DNA from: Agrobacterium cavarae
Lineage (GTDB): Bacteria; Pseudomonadota; Alphaproteobacteria; Rhizobiales; Rhizobiaceae
Direction of reading: 5' to 3'
Length of the DNA stretch: 64,000 nt
Assembly (NCBI RefSeq): GCF_004310285.1
Contig: NZ_SISF01000023.1
Span: 124,001 to 188,000 of the forward strand
Positions 41,228 through 49,932 of this stretch are shown here, in pieces. Position 1 is the stretch's first letter; each line of letters starts with the position of its first letter. The notes beneath the pieces are model-generated. The model worked only from the letters and a program-made list of their open reading frames with translations, had not been told where the DNA came from and made no database searches. Position numbers and translations under genes: made by a program.

Positions 41228-42196
41228 ATGCCGCTCTTTCAATCCCTACTGCTAAAATCCCGCGAGACGCTTGAGATCTATTGGCTGCTTGTCAAAATCA
41301 CGGTTCCGATCTCGGTGCTGACCGAGGTCCTGTCGCGCTTGGGCCTTGTCAAAGCCATCGCTCCCGCCTTTGCGCCAGCCATGCACGCGGTTGGCCTCCC
41401 TCCAGAACTGGGTCTTGCGTGGCTGACGGCTATGCTCGTCGGCATATGGGGTGCGGTGCCCTTGATCTTCACGCTCGTTCCTGTCTCTGAACTCAGCACG
41501 GCGGATGTCACGGTGTTCTCCGCTCTCGTTCTCTTCGCCCATGGCCTGCCTCTGGAACAGAAGATCATCCAGAAGGCCGGTCCAGGCATGGTGGCAACCA
41601 CGACGCTTCGTATCCTCGGCGGTTTTGTTTACGCGCTTATCCTCCATCACCTCTTCCAAGCCACCGGTTGGCTTTCAGCGCCCGTCGCTCCGGCATGGGT
41701 GCCGGGCGCCGTCACACCAGACTGGTCCGTCTATATCTGGGGACTGGCCGAAACCATGCTGATGATGCTGGTCGTCCTGCTTCTCCTGTCATGGAGCCTT
41801 GAGGTGTTGAAGATCACGGGGATCCTTGGCCTCATGATGAAGGGTATAGAACCTGTGCTGCGACTGGCGGGTATCAAAGGCGAGGCGGGTCATTTGACAG
41901 CTATCGGCCTTTTCTTAGGGATTTCCTATGGTGCGGGGCTCTTGATCCGAGAAGCACGATCAGGCGTCATCAATCCACGTCAGATCTTTCTCTCCTGCGT
42001 TTTCATGGGCTTCGCTCATAGCATCATCGAGGACACGCTTTTGATGGTATCGCTCGGAGCGGATATCTACAGCACCTTGATTGGGCGTGTCGTTTTCGCG
42101 ATTGGCGCGACAGCAGCGCTGGCACTTGTGCTGGCTTCCATATCGGATCGAGCGTTCTTCACCCGGCTCTTCAGAGGCCAGCCTCAAGGAACGTGA
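41228..42196 (+). CDS. Nucleoside-recognition (Gate) domain membrane protein
   Basis: This 322-residue protein has about eight hydrophobic segments and the two Gate-domain halves seen in spore-maturation SpmA/B-like and nucleoside-transporter-like proteins (for example IFLGISYGAGLLIREA and SCVFMGFAHSIIEDTLLM). The AHSIIEDT motif is diagnostic of this family in proteobacteria. Substrate is unknown. The ATG at 41228 has GGAG seven bases upstream. It diverges from the Lrp gene, which likely controls it. Confidence 0.82.
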   Translation: MPLFQSLLLKSRETLEIYWLLVKITVPISVLTEVLSRLGLVKAIAPAFAPAMHAVGLPPELGLAWLTAMLVGIWGAVPLIFTLVPVSELSTADVTVFSALVLFAHGLPLEQKIIQKAGPGMVATTTLRILGGFVYALILHHLFQATGWLSAPVAPAWVPGAVTPDWSVYIWGLAETMLMMLVVLLLLSWSLEVLKITGILGLMMKGIEPVLRLAGIKGEAGHLTAIGLFLGISYGAGLLIREARSGVINPRQIFLSCVFMGFAHSIIEDTLLMVSLGADIYSTLIGRVVFAIGATAALALVLASISDRAFFTRLFRGQPQGT

Positions 42197-42336
42197 GACG
42201 AAACAAAATTCCCCATATAAGCGACCACAGAAAATCCAATTCGTTGAAATTCTGTGCATCGTGCTGAATATAGGAGCAATCCTTTCCTTCGCGCGTTAGA
42301 TGCTCTAGCATTCTCGCTTTCACGGAATTCGAAAAC

Positions 42337-43692
42337 ATGTCTGCTTCATCTTCCTCACCACGGGCGCAGAAGCCGTTCTACGCGTCCTTCGGTTTCCAGG
42401 TTTTCGCCGCCATGGTGGTGGGTCTCGTCCTCGGCTACATCGCCCGGGAAATGGGTCCGACCGAGGCCGGCCCGAACTGGTTGGTCCAGGCGCTTTCCAC
42501 GGTTGGCTCCATCTTCGTGCAGCTTCTGCGCGCGCTGGTTCCCCTGCTGATCTTCACCGCCATTGTGGCCAGCATCGCCAATCTGCGAGAGTTGAACAAT
42601 GCAGCGCGGCTGGTCTGGCAGACGTTGCTCTGGTTCGCCATCACGGCACTGATCGCGGTGCTGATCGGCATCACGCTTGGCCTTCTCATCCAGCCCGGTC
42701 TCAACACCGGTGTAGAGGCTGCCGCGGCTGCAGCACCGTCAACCACCGGCTCCTGGCTTGATTTCCTCAAAGGTCTCATCCCTTCCAATGTTCTCGGCCT
42801 GCAGGCCTCGACCAAGGTCACCCAGACGGGGGCCACCACGGCGCTGAACTTCAACGTTCTGCAGATCCTGGTCGTCTCGATTGCGGTTGGCATTGCAGCA
42901 CTTCAGGTGGGTGAGAAGGCAGAAGCCTTTCTTTCCTTTAATCGTTCGCTGCTCGCCATCACCCGCAAGATGCTCTGGTGGGTCATTCGCCTGACGCCGA
43001 TCGGGACGATCGGTCTGCTCGGCAATGCGGTCGCCGTTTATGGTTGGGAAGCGCTGGCTTCGCTCGGCTGGTTCTCCGCCGCAATCTATATCGGCCTCGC
43101 GATTGTTCTCTTCGTCGTCTACCCGGTGATCCTGGCAGCAAACGGCCTGAACCCGGTGCGCTTCTTCGCAGGCGCATGGCCGGCGATCCAGCTTGCCTTC
43201 GTCTCCCGCTCGTCCATCGGCACGTTGCCGGTGACGGAACAGGTCACGGAGCGCAATCTCGGTGTGCCGCGTGAGTACTCCGCCTTTGCCGTGCCGCTTG
43301 GCGCGACAACCAAGATGGATGGCTGTGCTGCGATCTATCCGGCGATCTCCGCCATCTTCGTCGCCCAGTTCTACGGCCTGCCGCTTGGCATCCAGGAATA
43401 TGTTCTGATCGTCTTCGTTTCCGTGCTCGGCTCGGCCGCAACGGCGGGTCTGACCGGGGCGACTGTCATGCTGACGCTCACCCTTTCCACGCTCGGCCTG
43501 CCGCTGCAGGGTGTTGGCCTGCTGCTGGCGGTCGATCCGATCCTCGATATGGGCCGCACCGCCGTCAATGTGGCAGGTCAGGCTCTGATTCCGACGATCG
43601 TTGCCAAGCGTCAAGGCATCCTCGATCAGGCGGCCTATGATCGCCATGAAGGCATCGACGCGCTCGATCCGGCAGCGACGCCGGCGGAATAG
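42337..43692 (+). CDS. Dicarboxylate/amino acid:cation symporter (DAACS family)
   Basis: This 451-residue carrier resembles GltP/DctA transporters. It has about eight membrane helices, the serine-rich re-entrant loop (AFVSRSSIGTLPVTEQ), the PLGATTKMDGCAAIYP motif (the PLGATxNMDG signature with K at the fifth place) and the second loop VLGSAATAGLTGATVML followed by DPILDMGRTAVNVAG. It imports an amino acid or C4-dicarboxylate with sodium or protons. A terminator separates it from the convergent AraC gene. Substrate is not assignable by eye. Confidence 0.92.
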   Translation: MSASSSSPRAQKPFYASFGFQVFAAMVVGLVLGYIAREMGPTEAGPNWLVQALSTVGSIFVQLLRALVPLLIFTAIVASIANLRELNNAARLVWQTLLWFAITALIAVLIGITLGLLIQPGLNTGVEAAAAAAPSTTGSWLDFLKGLIPSNVLGLQASTKVTQTGATTALNFNVLQILVVSIAVGIAALQVGEKAEAFLSFNRSLLAITRKMLWWVIRLTPIGTIGLLGNAVAVYGWEALASLGWFSAAIYIGLAIVLFVVYPVILAANGLNPVRFFAGAWPAIQLAFVSRSSIGTLPVTEQVTERNLGVPREYSAFAVPLGATTKMDGCAAIYPAISAIFVAQFYGLPLGIQEYVLIVFVSVLGSAATAGLTGATVMLTLTLSTLGLPLQGVGLLLAVDPILDMGRTAVNVAGQALIPTIVAKRQGILDQAAYDRHEGIDALDPAATPAE

Positions 43693-43713
43693 GTCCACTC
43701 GCAAGCTTGAGAG

Positions 43714-43749
43714 AGCCCGCCCTGCAGCGCAGTCGGCGGGCTTTCCTTT
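43714..43749 (+). terminator. Intrinsic terminator of the symporter gene
   Basis: The stem AGCCCGCC / GGCGGGCT with a 13-base loop and a TTTCCTTTT tail lies 21 bases after the symporter stop and just before the end of the convergent AraC gene. Confidence 0.75.
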
Positions 43750-43756
43750 TGGACGC

Positions 43757-44731
43757 TTACGCGTGGTGACTGATCGACGATGAAAGAGCACTCGGCGGAT
43801 GGCCGACGATGCGTTTGAAGGCGCGGCTGAAGGCAGCCTGGGAACCATAGCCGAGCTTCACCGCCGCCGTTTCGATCGGCATCCTCTCCTTGCCGATCCA
43901 CTGCATGGCAAGGCGCATACGCAACTCGGTGAGGTAGCGCACCGGCGTCATGCCGGTCACCTCCAGAAAACGCTCGGCAAAGACGGAGCGAGATGCGCCC
44001 ATCACGCCTGCCAGTTCGGCCAGCGTCCAATCGTGACCGGGGTTGTTGTGAATGGCGAGGATCACGCGCCCAAGACGAGGGTCCCGAAGTGCGGCGACCC
44101 AGCCGGAGGAATCGCCGCAGCCGCATTCCACCCAGGCGCGCACGATGAAGGCGGCGACCACATCGGCAAGCCGTGCTAGGATGCCGGCAAAGCCGGCACG
44201 GGCCTGGCGCGTTTCCCGCTCCATCGCTTCCAGCATGGGAAGGAGTTCCGGATAGCGCGAGGTGAGTGTGTTGACGAACATCACTTCGGGCATCAGTCCG
44301 GTAATCGGGTGCATGGCTCCGAGATCGAACTCCATGCAGCCGCTGAATACCAGCACGCGCTCTTCGCTGGGCACATCGGGTTCACAGGTCTTGATGGCGC
44401 TGACGGAGTTGCAGAGCGGCGCGGCATCCAGTGAACGGATGTTCTTGCAGGCAATATCAGGATCGGAAAGCAGGGCATGGGGGCCACCCCGCGGCAACAA
44501 AACCGCATCGCCCGCATTCATCTTGTGAAGCGTACCGGATGAAGTGCGAAGATAGACTGGTCCGCAAGCCACGAAATGAAACTGCGCGCGACCTTCCACC
44601 TCTCCAAAGGAAAACCCGAAGGGAGCAGAGGCTTCGATGCGGCGATAATCGAGGCCCACAAGCCGCATGCCCATCAACAACTCGCTGATGAGATCGGGTA
44701 AGGGGTGATTTCCGGACGTATGATCAAGCAT
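43757..44731 (-). CDS. AraC-family regulator with cupin domain
   Basis: This 324-residue regulator has an N-terminal cupin_6 sensor (about residues 10-190, with FHFVACGPVYLRTSSG and LPRGGPHALLSD) and a C-terminal AraC domain (about 215-315) with HTH 1 WTLAELAGVMGASRSVFAERF and HTH 2 AAVKLGYGSQAAFSRAFKRIVGHPP. It diverges from the MFS gene at 44809, so it probably controls that exporter. The start at 44731 (MLDHTSG) leaves 77 bases between the two genes. Confidence 0.92.
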   Translation of the reverse strand: MLDHTSGNHPLPDLISELLMGMRLVGLDYRRIEASAPFGFSFGEVEGRAQFHFVACGPVYLRTSSGTLHKMNAGDAVLLPRGGPHALLSDPDIACKNIRSLDAAPLCNSVSAIKTCEPDVPSEERVLVFSGCMEFDLGAMHPITGLMPEVMFVNTLTSRYPELLPMLEAMERETRQARAGFAGILARLADVVAAFIVRAWVECGCGDSSGWVAALRDPRLGRVILAIHNNPGHDWTLAELAGVMGASRSVFAERFLEVTGMTPVRYLTELRMRLAMQWIGKERMPIETAAVKLGYGSQAAFSRAFKRIVGHPPSALSSSISHHA

Positions 44732-44808
44732 GGCGGATTTTGTGGCATGGATCGTCCGGAAAGTCGAGTCTATGCTTCTGCCATCCTCTCCTCCCAAAGG
44801 ACATACAG

Positions 44809-46011
44809 ATGAACCCGACACCTAACTCCCTTCCCGCTGCGGATGGCCCAGAGGCGCCCGCCTGGGGCGCCGTCATATCCATGGCGCTTGGCGTCTTCGG
44901 GCTGGTCACCGCAGAGTTTCTGCCAGCAAGCCTCCTCACACCCATTGCCGCAGACCTCGGCATCACCGAGGGTGCTGCCGGTCAGGCGGTGACTGTCACC
45001 GCCGTTGTCGGCATGGTGGCGAGCCTGTTGATCACTTCCCTTGCGCGCAATATCGATCGCCGCCACCTGATGATGATCTTCTCAGGCCTCCTCGTTATCT
45101 CCAACCTGATGGTTGCCACGGCTCCAGGCCTGACCGTACTCCTGATCGGACGCTTGCTGCTTGGCGTGGCGCTCGGTGGTTTCTGGGCCATGTCCACCGC
45201 AATCGTCATCCGGCTCGTCCCTGCGGCCAGCGTGCCACGCGCGCTTTCGATGATCTTCAGCGGCGTGTCCGGTGCAACCATCGTCGCGGCACCCGTTGGC
45301 AGCTATGTGGGGGAACTCGCGGGATGGCGCTTCGTCTTCGTACTGACGGCACTGCTCGGCGTGGCAGCTTTGTTCGCGCAGTTCTTCACCCTGCCGAAGC
45401 TTGCGCCGTCAGGTACCAGCAGCATCAAGACCCTTGGCACTGTGCTGAAGAGACCTGGTATTGCGCTCGGTCTTGTTGCGGCAACACTGGTTTTCGGCGG
45501 CCATTTTGCCTTCTTCACCTATCTGCGCCCCTATCTGGAAGCGGATATCGGTGCGGGCATCGGCATGGTTTCCGCCCTGCTGCTGGGCTTTGGATTGGCC
45601 AACTTCGTCGGCACCCTTGTTGCCGGATCGCTGATCAGCCGCAGCCTTAAAATGTCGCTGGCAGCACTTCCCCTTTTCATGGCGTTGATTGCAGTGCTCC
45701 TGGTAACGACGGCGCCGCCTCTTCCACTTGCCGCAGTGCTCGTCGCCTTCTGGGGCTTCCTCTTCGGCGCCGTACCGGTCGCCTGGTCCACTTGGCTGGC
45801 GCGCACCATCCCGGATGAAGCGGAAAGCGCTGGCGGCCTCCTCGTCGCCTCCATCCAGTTTGCGATTGCCATGGGTGCGGCAGTTGGCGGCATCATCTTC
45901 GATCTCAGCGGCGCAATCAGCGTCTTCGGCACCAGCGGACTCATTCTCGCTCTTGCCGCCATCGGCATCATGGTCGGCGTGAGGTCGCGGCCTGAAGCCA
46001 GCATGGCGTAA
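44809..46011 (+). CDS. MFS transporter (drug/arabinose exporter-like, DHA1 type)
   Basis: This 400-residue protein has twelve hydrophobic segments. The segment GRLLLGVALGGFWAMSTA corresponds to the family motif in TM5-loop and the early LARNIDRRHLM to motif A in the TM2-3 loop. It resembles the AraJ/PbuE-type DHA1 subgroup that exports sugars, purines or drugs. The ATG at 44809 follows AAAGGA eleven bases upstream. Its divergent AraC neighbour is the likely regulator. Confidence 0.88.
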   Translation: MNPTPNSLPAADGPEAPAWGAVISMALGVFGLVTAEFLPASLLTPIAADLGITEGAAGQAVTVTAVVGMVASLLITSLARNIDRRHLMMIFSGLLVISNLMVATAPGLTVLLIGRLLLGVALGGFWAMSTAIVIRLVPAASVPRALSMIFSGVSGATIVAAPVGSYVGELAGWRFVFVLTALLGVAALFAQFFTLPKLAPSGTSSIKTLGTVLKRPGIALGLVAATLVFGGHFAFFTYLRPYLEADIGAGIGMVSALLLGFGLANFVGTLVAGSLISRSLKMSLAALPLFMALIAVLLVTTAPPLPLAAVLVAFWGFLFGAVPVAWSTWLARTIPDEAESAGGLLVASIQFAIAMGAAVGGIIFDLSGAISVFGTSGLILALAAIGIMVGVRSRPEASMA

Positions 46012-46147
46012 GGAAAGCCAAAACTGACATCGCAAGTCGGGGGGATCTTCCCCGGCTTGTGCCATTGGCCAGCGTGTTCACTATGGGCGATGCCCGGCTA
46101 CGACCCGAATTCGATGGCGCGCGAACCTCGCCGGAGAACCGAGGTCA

Positions 46148-47188
46148 TTACTGCGTGTCGGATGCCCCCAAAAATCTCGCAGTCGATTTTCGCGGGATTA
46201 GGGTTGGGGCGGATACCAAAATGCGGTTTTCGCGCGGGGCTGTGGTTTGAGTGAGCAATTCCAAAGCGTGCGACGCAATCTGGTCGAAGGGAACGCGCAA
46301 TGTCGTTAGAGGCGTCGAAAGATGGCTAACGATGGGGATGTCATTGTAGCCGATGAGCGAAATGTCGTCGGGGACGGATAGACCCATCTTGTTCAACGCA
46401 GAGAGCGCGCCGATCGCCGTATTGTCATTGACGGCAAAAATCGCCGTGGGTCGACAGTCGAGCGCCATGAGTGTCTGCACCGCTTCGGCGCCTGACTGGA
46501 TGCCGAATGTCGACGGGACAATGAGTGCGGGATCGACCGAAATGGATGCCTCGGCAAGCGCCTGTTTATATCCTTCGACACGTCCGGTGGCGCTGGAGGC
46601 GTGACCCGGTCCGGCAATCACGCCGATCCGTTGATGTCCGAGATCAAGCAAATGGCGTGTCGCCAGATATCCACCCAGGCGATCATCGCCAACGGCTGAG
46701 AGGCTATGATGATCCGTTCGCAAAGCCAGCACATAGGGGACGCCACGCTCGTTCAGTTCATCCGGGAAGGTGTCGTCGTCCCGTGCCGTTGAAAGAATGA
46801 GCCCGTCGACACCGCGGTTGAGCAGCGATTCCGCGGCCACGCGATCCGCCTCCGGATTATCTTCCGTCGTCGCCACGATGGCGAAACGACCGGTGCGGGC
46901 ACAGGCTTTGACGATTGCCTCATAAAGCATCGCCATCACCGTATCGGTGAGCCGAGGTACGATGACGCCGATCGTCATCGTATTGCCGCGCCGCAGACTG
47001 GCAGCGGAGACATCCCTCACGTAGCCCAGTTCCGCGGCAATTTTCCGTACGCGCCGTGCCGTCTCGCTGTCGGACCGCGGAAGGCGTTCGTCCAGAATGC
47101 GCGATACGGTCGATTTCGATACGCCTGCAGCAGCCGCCACGCTGTGAACCGTGACTCGCGGCTGACGCGAACGCTCTCTTGATTCCAT
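46148..47188 (-). CDS. LacI-family transcriptional regulator
   Basis: This 346-residue repressor has the LacI HTH plus hinge at its N terminus (VTVHSVAAAAGVSKSTVSRILDERL ... SLRRGNTMTIGV) and a periplasmic-binding-protein-like sensor domain, with conserved motifs GDDRLGGYLATRHLLDLGHQRIGVI and IFAVNDNTAIGAL. It diverges from the DHDPS-like gene at 47353. The palindrome GGGAACGTTCCC lies between them, so it most likely represses the dehydratase/aldolase and transporter genes until a substrate binds. Confidence 0.94.
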   Translation of the reverse strand: MESRERSRQPRVTVHSVAAAAGVSKSTVSRILDERLPRSDSETARRVRKIAAELGYVRDVSAASLRRGNTMTIGVIVPRLTDTVMAMLYEAIVKACARTGRFAIVATTEDNPEADRVAAESLLNRGVDGLILSTARDDDTFPDELNERGVPYVLALRTDHHSLSAVGDDRLGGYLATRHLLDLGHQRIGVIAGPGHASSATGRVEGYKQALAEASISVDPALIVPSTFGIQSGAEAVQTLMALDCRPTAIFAVNDNTAIGALSALNKMGLSVPDDISLIGYNDIPIVSHLSTPLTTLRVPFDQIASHALELLTQTTAPRENRILVSAPTLIPRKSTARFLGASDTQ

Positions 47189-47281
47189 GTGTGTTTTTCC
47201 ATTCCAGCTCTGGTGCTGAGCACTCAAACATCACATTGCACGAAAAACGCCGTTGACTCCAGAACAATAAAGATCGATAAC

Positions 47282-47293
47282 GGGAACGTTCCC
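47282..47293. promoter_or_regulatory. Probable LacI-type operator
   Basis: GGGAACGTTCCC is a perfect 12-bp palindrome with the central CG typical of LacI-family operators. It lies 94 bases from the LacI start and 60 bases before the DHDPS-like gene. Confidence 0.7.
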
Positions 47294-47352
47294 ATTAACG
47301 ATCCCAACTGCTGATCGATAGAGGACAGCAGCTGATAAGGAGGAGAAATCAG

Positions 47353-48300
47353 ATGCAACCCATGGATCTTCGTGGCCTGAGCCCGGCACCCGTCACCGCT
47401 TTCACCCGTGATGGCGAAGTGGACTACGCAGCCAATGCAAAAATCGCCAAGTGGTTGGCCTCGATGGACGGCGTAAAGAGCCTCGTCATTCTCGGTCATG
47501 CCGGCGAGGGCACTTTCCTGACGGAAGACGAACGTCTCGAACTCATCCGTGTTTATGTCGACGCTGTTGATGGGGAAATCCCGATCATCGCGGGTATCAC
47601 CGGTGAGGGCACACGTGTTGCCGCAGCAGAAGCCAAAAAGTGCAAGGCTGCCGGTGCTACCGGCGCACTCGTCTATCCTAATCACGGTTGGCTGCGGTTT
47701 GGTTTCCAGAAGGGTGCTCCGCAGGATCGCTACAAGGCGATCTGGGAGGAATCCGGTCTTCAGGAAATCCTCTTCCAATATCCAGATGTGACGAAAGCCT
47801 CTTACGATCTCGATACGCAGCTGGCCATTGCCACCCAGCCGGGCGTTGTCGCCACGAAGAACGGCGTGCGCAATATGAAGCGCTGGTATGTCGAAATTCC
47901 TGAACTCAAGAAGGCCAACCCGAACTTGCAGGTTTTGAGCTGCCATGACGAATGGCTGCTTCCGACCATGTTCGATGTCGACGGTCTTCTCGTCGGTTAT
48001 GGCAACATAGCGCCGGAACTCCTGGTCGATCTGATCAAGGCTGGTAAAGCACAGGATTATCCGAAGGCCCGCCAGATTTTCGAGCGGCTGCTACCGGTAA
48101 CGCGCGCTGTCTACCACCGCGGTTCTCATATGGAAGGTACGGTCGCCTTGAAGCTCGGTCTCGTGCATCGCGGCATTCTGGATCACGCGACGATCCGCGA
48201 GCCGCTGAAGAACCTTGGTGAGAAGGCCGAGCAGGAGATTTTCGCCGCTTTTGAAGCCGCTGGTATTGGTCGCGTCGAGCAGCTTCTTGCTGCCGAATGA
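47353..48300 (+). CDS. DHDPS/NAL-family aldolase or dehydratase
   Basis: This 315-residue TIM-barrel enzyme of the DapA family has the Schiff-base lysine in VATKNGVRN, the catalytic Tyr in LFQYPD and the early motif GHAGEGTFLTEDERL. Because it is next to a LacI regulator and an aromatic-acid-type MFS carrier, not lysine genes, a catabolic role (2-keto-3-deoxy acid aldolase or a dehydratase of a sugar or hydroxy acid) is more likely than dihydrodipicolinate synthesis. A strong AAGGAGGAG ribosome site precedes the ATG. It should be co-regulated with the carrier 170 bases downstream. Confidence 0.85.
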   Translation: MQPMDLRGLSPAPVTAFTRDGEVDYAANAKIAKWLASMDGVKSLVILGHAGEGTFLTEDERLELIRVYVDAVDGEIPIIAGITGEGTRVAAAEAKKCKAAGATGALVYPNHGWLRFGFQKGAPQDRYKAIWEESGLQEILFQYPDVTKASYDLDTQLAIATQPGVVATKNGVRNMKRWYVEIPELKKANPNLQVLSCHDEWLLPTMFDVDGLLVGYGNIAPELLVDLIKAGKAQDYPKARQIFERLLPVTRAVYHRGSHMEGTVALKLGLVHRGILDHATIREPLKNLGEKAEQEIFAAFEAAGIGRVEQLLAAE

Positions 48301-48470
48301 TCGTCACGCCGTCTCGGCATTGGTTGGGACGGCAAACACTTGGAGCCGGATCGGCAGTCCAGCCGATTTGGCTCCCCTAATTGATGTCTGACAGCAACGT
48401 CTTAGAAAGAAGCAGAAGACCAGAAACAAGGTCGCCGTCGGGAGAGAGCGGCGAGGGTGAGGAGGAACTC

Positions 48471-49856
48471 ATGAACATCATGCAGCCCGTAAAGGGCAAC
48501 ACGAAGGCCCTTGCGGATCCGCAGGCCGATATCAGCGCCAGGTTGGAACGTCTTCCGATTACCAGAGAAGTCTTCTGGGCGCGCAACATCGTCGGAGCGG
48601 CAACGTTTTTCGACGGCTACACGGTTATCGCAATCGCCTATGCCATGCCCGTTCTCGTGCGCGAATGGGGGCTTACCCCTGCCCAGACGGGCATGATCCT
48701 GTCGATGGGATACCTCGGTCAGCTGATCGGCGCGATCTTGTTTGGCTGGCTTGCTGAAAAGGTCGGGCGCCTGAAAGTGCTGCTCTTCACCATCCTTCTC
48801 TTTGTCAGCATGGATGTGGCCTGCCTCTTTGCCGCTGGTGCCGGAATGATAATGGCCTTCCGCTTCGTGCAGGGGATTGGAACCGGCGGCGAAGTGCCGG
48901 TTGCCAGCGCCTACATCAACGAGTTGATTGGCTCGAAAGGACGTGGCCGTTTCTTCCTGCTCTACGAAGTGATGTTCCTGCTCGGCCTCGTCGGCGCCGG
49001 TTTGATCGGTTACTTCATGGTGCCGGTCTATGGTTGGAAAGCCATGTTTATCGTCGGTCTGGTCCCTGCTATCCTGATGATCCCGCTGCGTTGGTTCTTG
49101 AAGGAATCGCCTCGCTGGCTTGCCGCCAATGGCCGCTATGACGAGGCCGACGCCATCGTCTCTCGCATGGAGGAAAGTGTACGCGCATCCGGCAAAGAGC
49201 TTCCCGAGCCGCGCATCGTGGCAACGCCTGTGAGACGCAAGTCCGACTGGAAAGAACTGTTCCAGGGCATCTATCTGAAGCGGACGCTCTCGATCTGGGC
49301 GATGTGGTTCTGCGCCTATATGGTGGCAAATGGAACAATCACGTGGTTGCCGACGCTGTATCGCCAGACCTTCAACCTGCCTCTCGAAACCAGCATCCTC
49401 TATGGCTTTATGACCTCTGCTGCTGGCGTCGTTGCAGCTGTCATATGCGCCCTGCTGATCGACAAGGTCGGCCGCAAACGGTGGTATGCTGGCGCCTTGC
49501 TTCTTGCACCCGTTCCGCTCGTCATTCTCGCATGGCTTGGCGCGACCTCGCCATTGCAGGTGCTGATCCTGGCGGGTCTCGCCTACGCCATCGTCCAGAC
49601 GGTCACTTTCTCGCTTTACCTCTATTCGGCGGAAATCTATCCGACCCGTATGCGTGCAATCGGTACCGGCACGGGTAGCGCTTGGCTGCGGCTAGGTTCC
49701 TCCGCTGGCCCGATGCTCGTCGGCTTCGTCATGTCGTCCTTTGGTATCCAATATGTCTTTGTCACATTCGCCGTCATTCTGGTCATCGGCGCCATCGTGA
49801 CGATGCTGTTTGCGGTGGAAACCAAGGGCAAGGTTCTTGAGGAACTGTCGCCGTAA
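48471..49856 (+). CDS. MFS transporter, aromatic acid:H+ symporter-like
   Basis: This 461-residue carrier has twelve hydrophobic segments. The motif GQLIGAILFGWLAEKVGRLKVL matches the TM2-3 signature, FRFVQGIGTGGEVPVASAY the TM4-5 signature, and the C-terminal YSAEIYPTRMRAIGTG the TM10 loop of the AAHS/sugar-phosphate group. It likely imports the acid degraded by the DHDPS-like enzyme before it. The ATG at 48471 has GAGGAGG upstream. A terminator follows at 49888. Confidence 0.88.
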   Translation: MNIMQPVKGNTKALADPQADISARLERLPITREVFWARNIVGAATFFDGYTVIAIAYAMPVLVREWGLTPAQTGMILSMGYLGQLIGAILFGWLAEKVGRLKVLLFTILLFVSMDVACLFAAGAGMIMAFRFVQGIGTGGEVPVASAYINELIGSKGRGRFFLLYEVMFLLGLVGAGLIGYFMVPVYGWKAMFIVGLVPAILMIPLRWFLKESPRWLAANGRYDEADAIVSRMEESVRASGKELPEPRIVATPVRRKSDWKELFQGIYLKRTLSIWAMWFCAYMVANGTITWLPTLYRQTFNLPLETSILYGFMTSAAGVVAAVICALLIDKVGRKRWYAGALLLAPVPLVILAWLGATSPLQVLILAGLAYAIVQTVTFSLYLYSAEIYPTRMRAIGTGTGSAWLRLGSSAGPMLVGFVMSSFGIQYVFVTFAVILVIGAIVTMLFAVETKGKVLEELSP

Positions 49857-49887
49857 AACGGTTCCTCAGCCTGACGACGCAAAAAAA

Positions 49888-49909
49888 AGCCGGGATCGAC
49901 GTCCCGGCT
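49888..49909. terminator. Bidirectional terminator between MFS gene and pgi
   Basis: The stem AGCCGGGA / TCCCGGCT with a TCGACG loop has eight A's on one side and a T-containing tail on the other. It separates the convergent carrier gene and pgi. Confidence 0.85.
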
Positions 49910-49932
49910 TTCTTAGCGCTCGATCACGCTCT

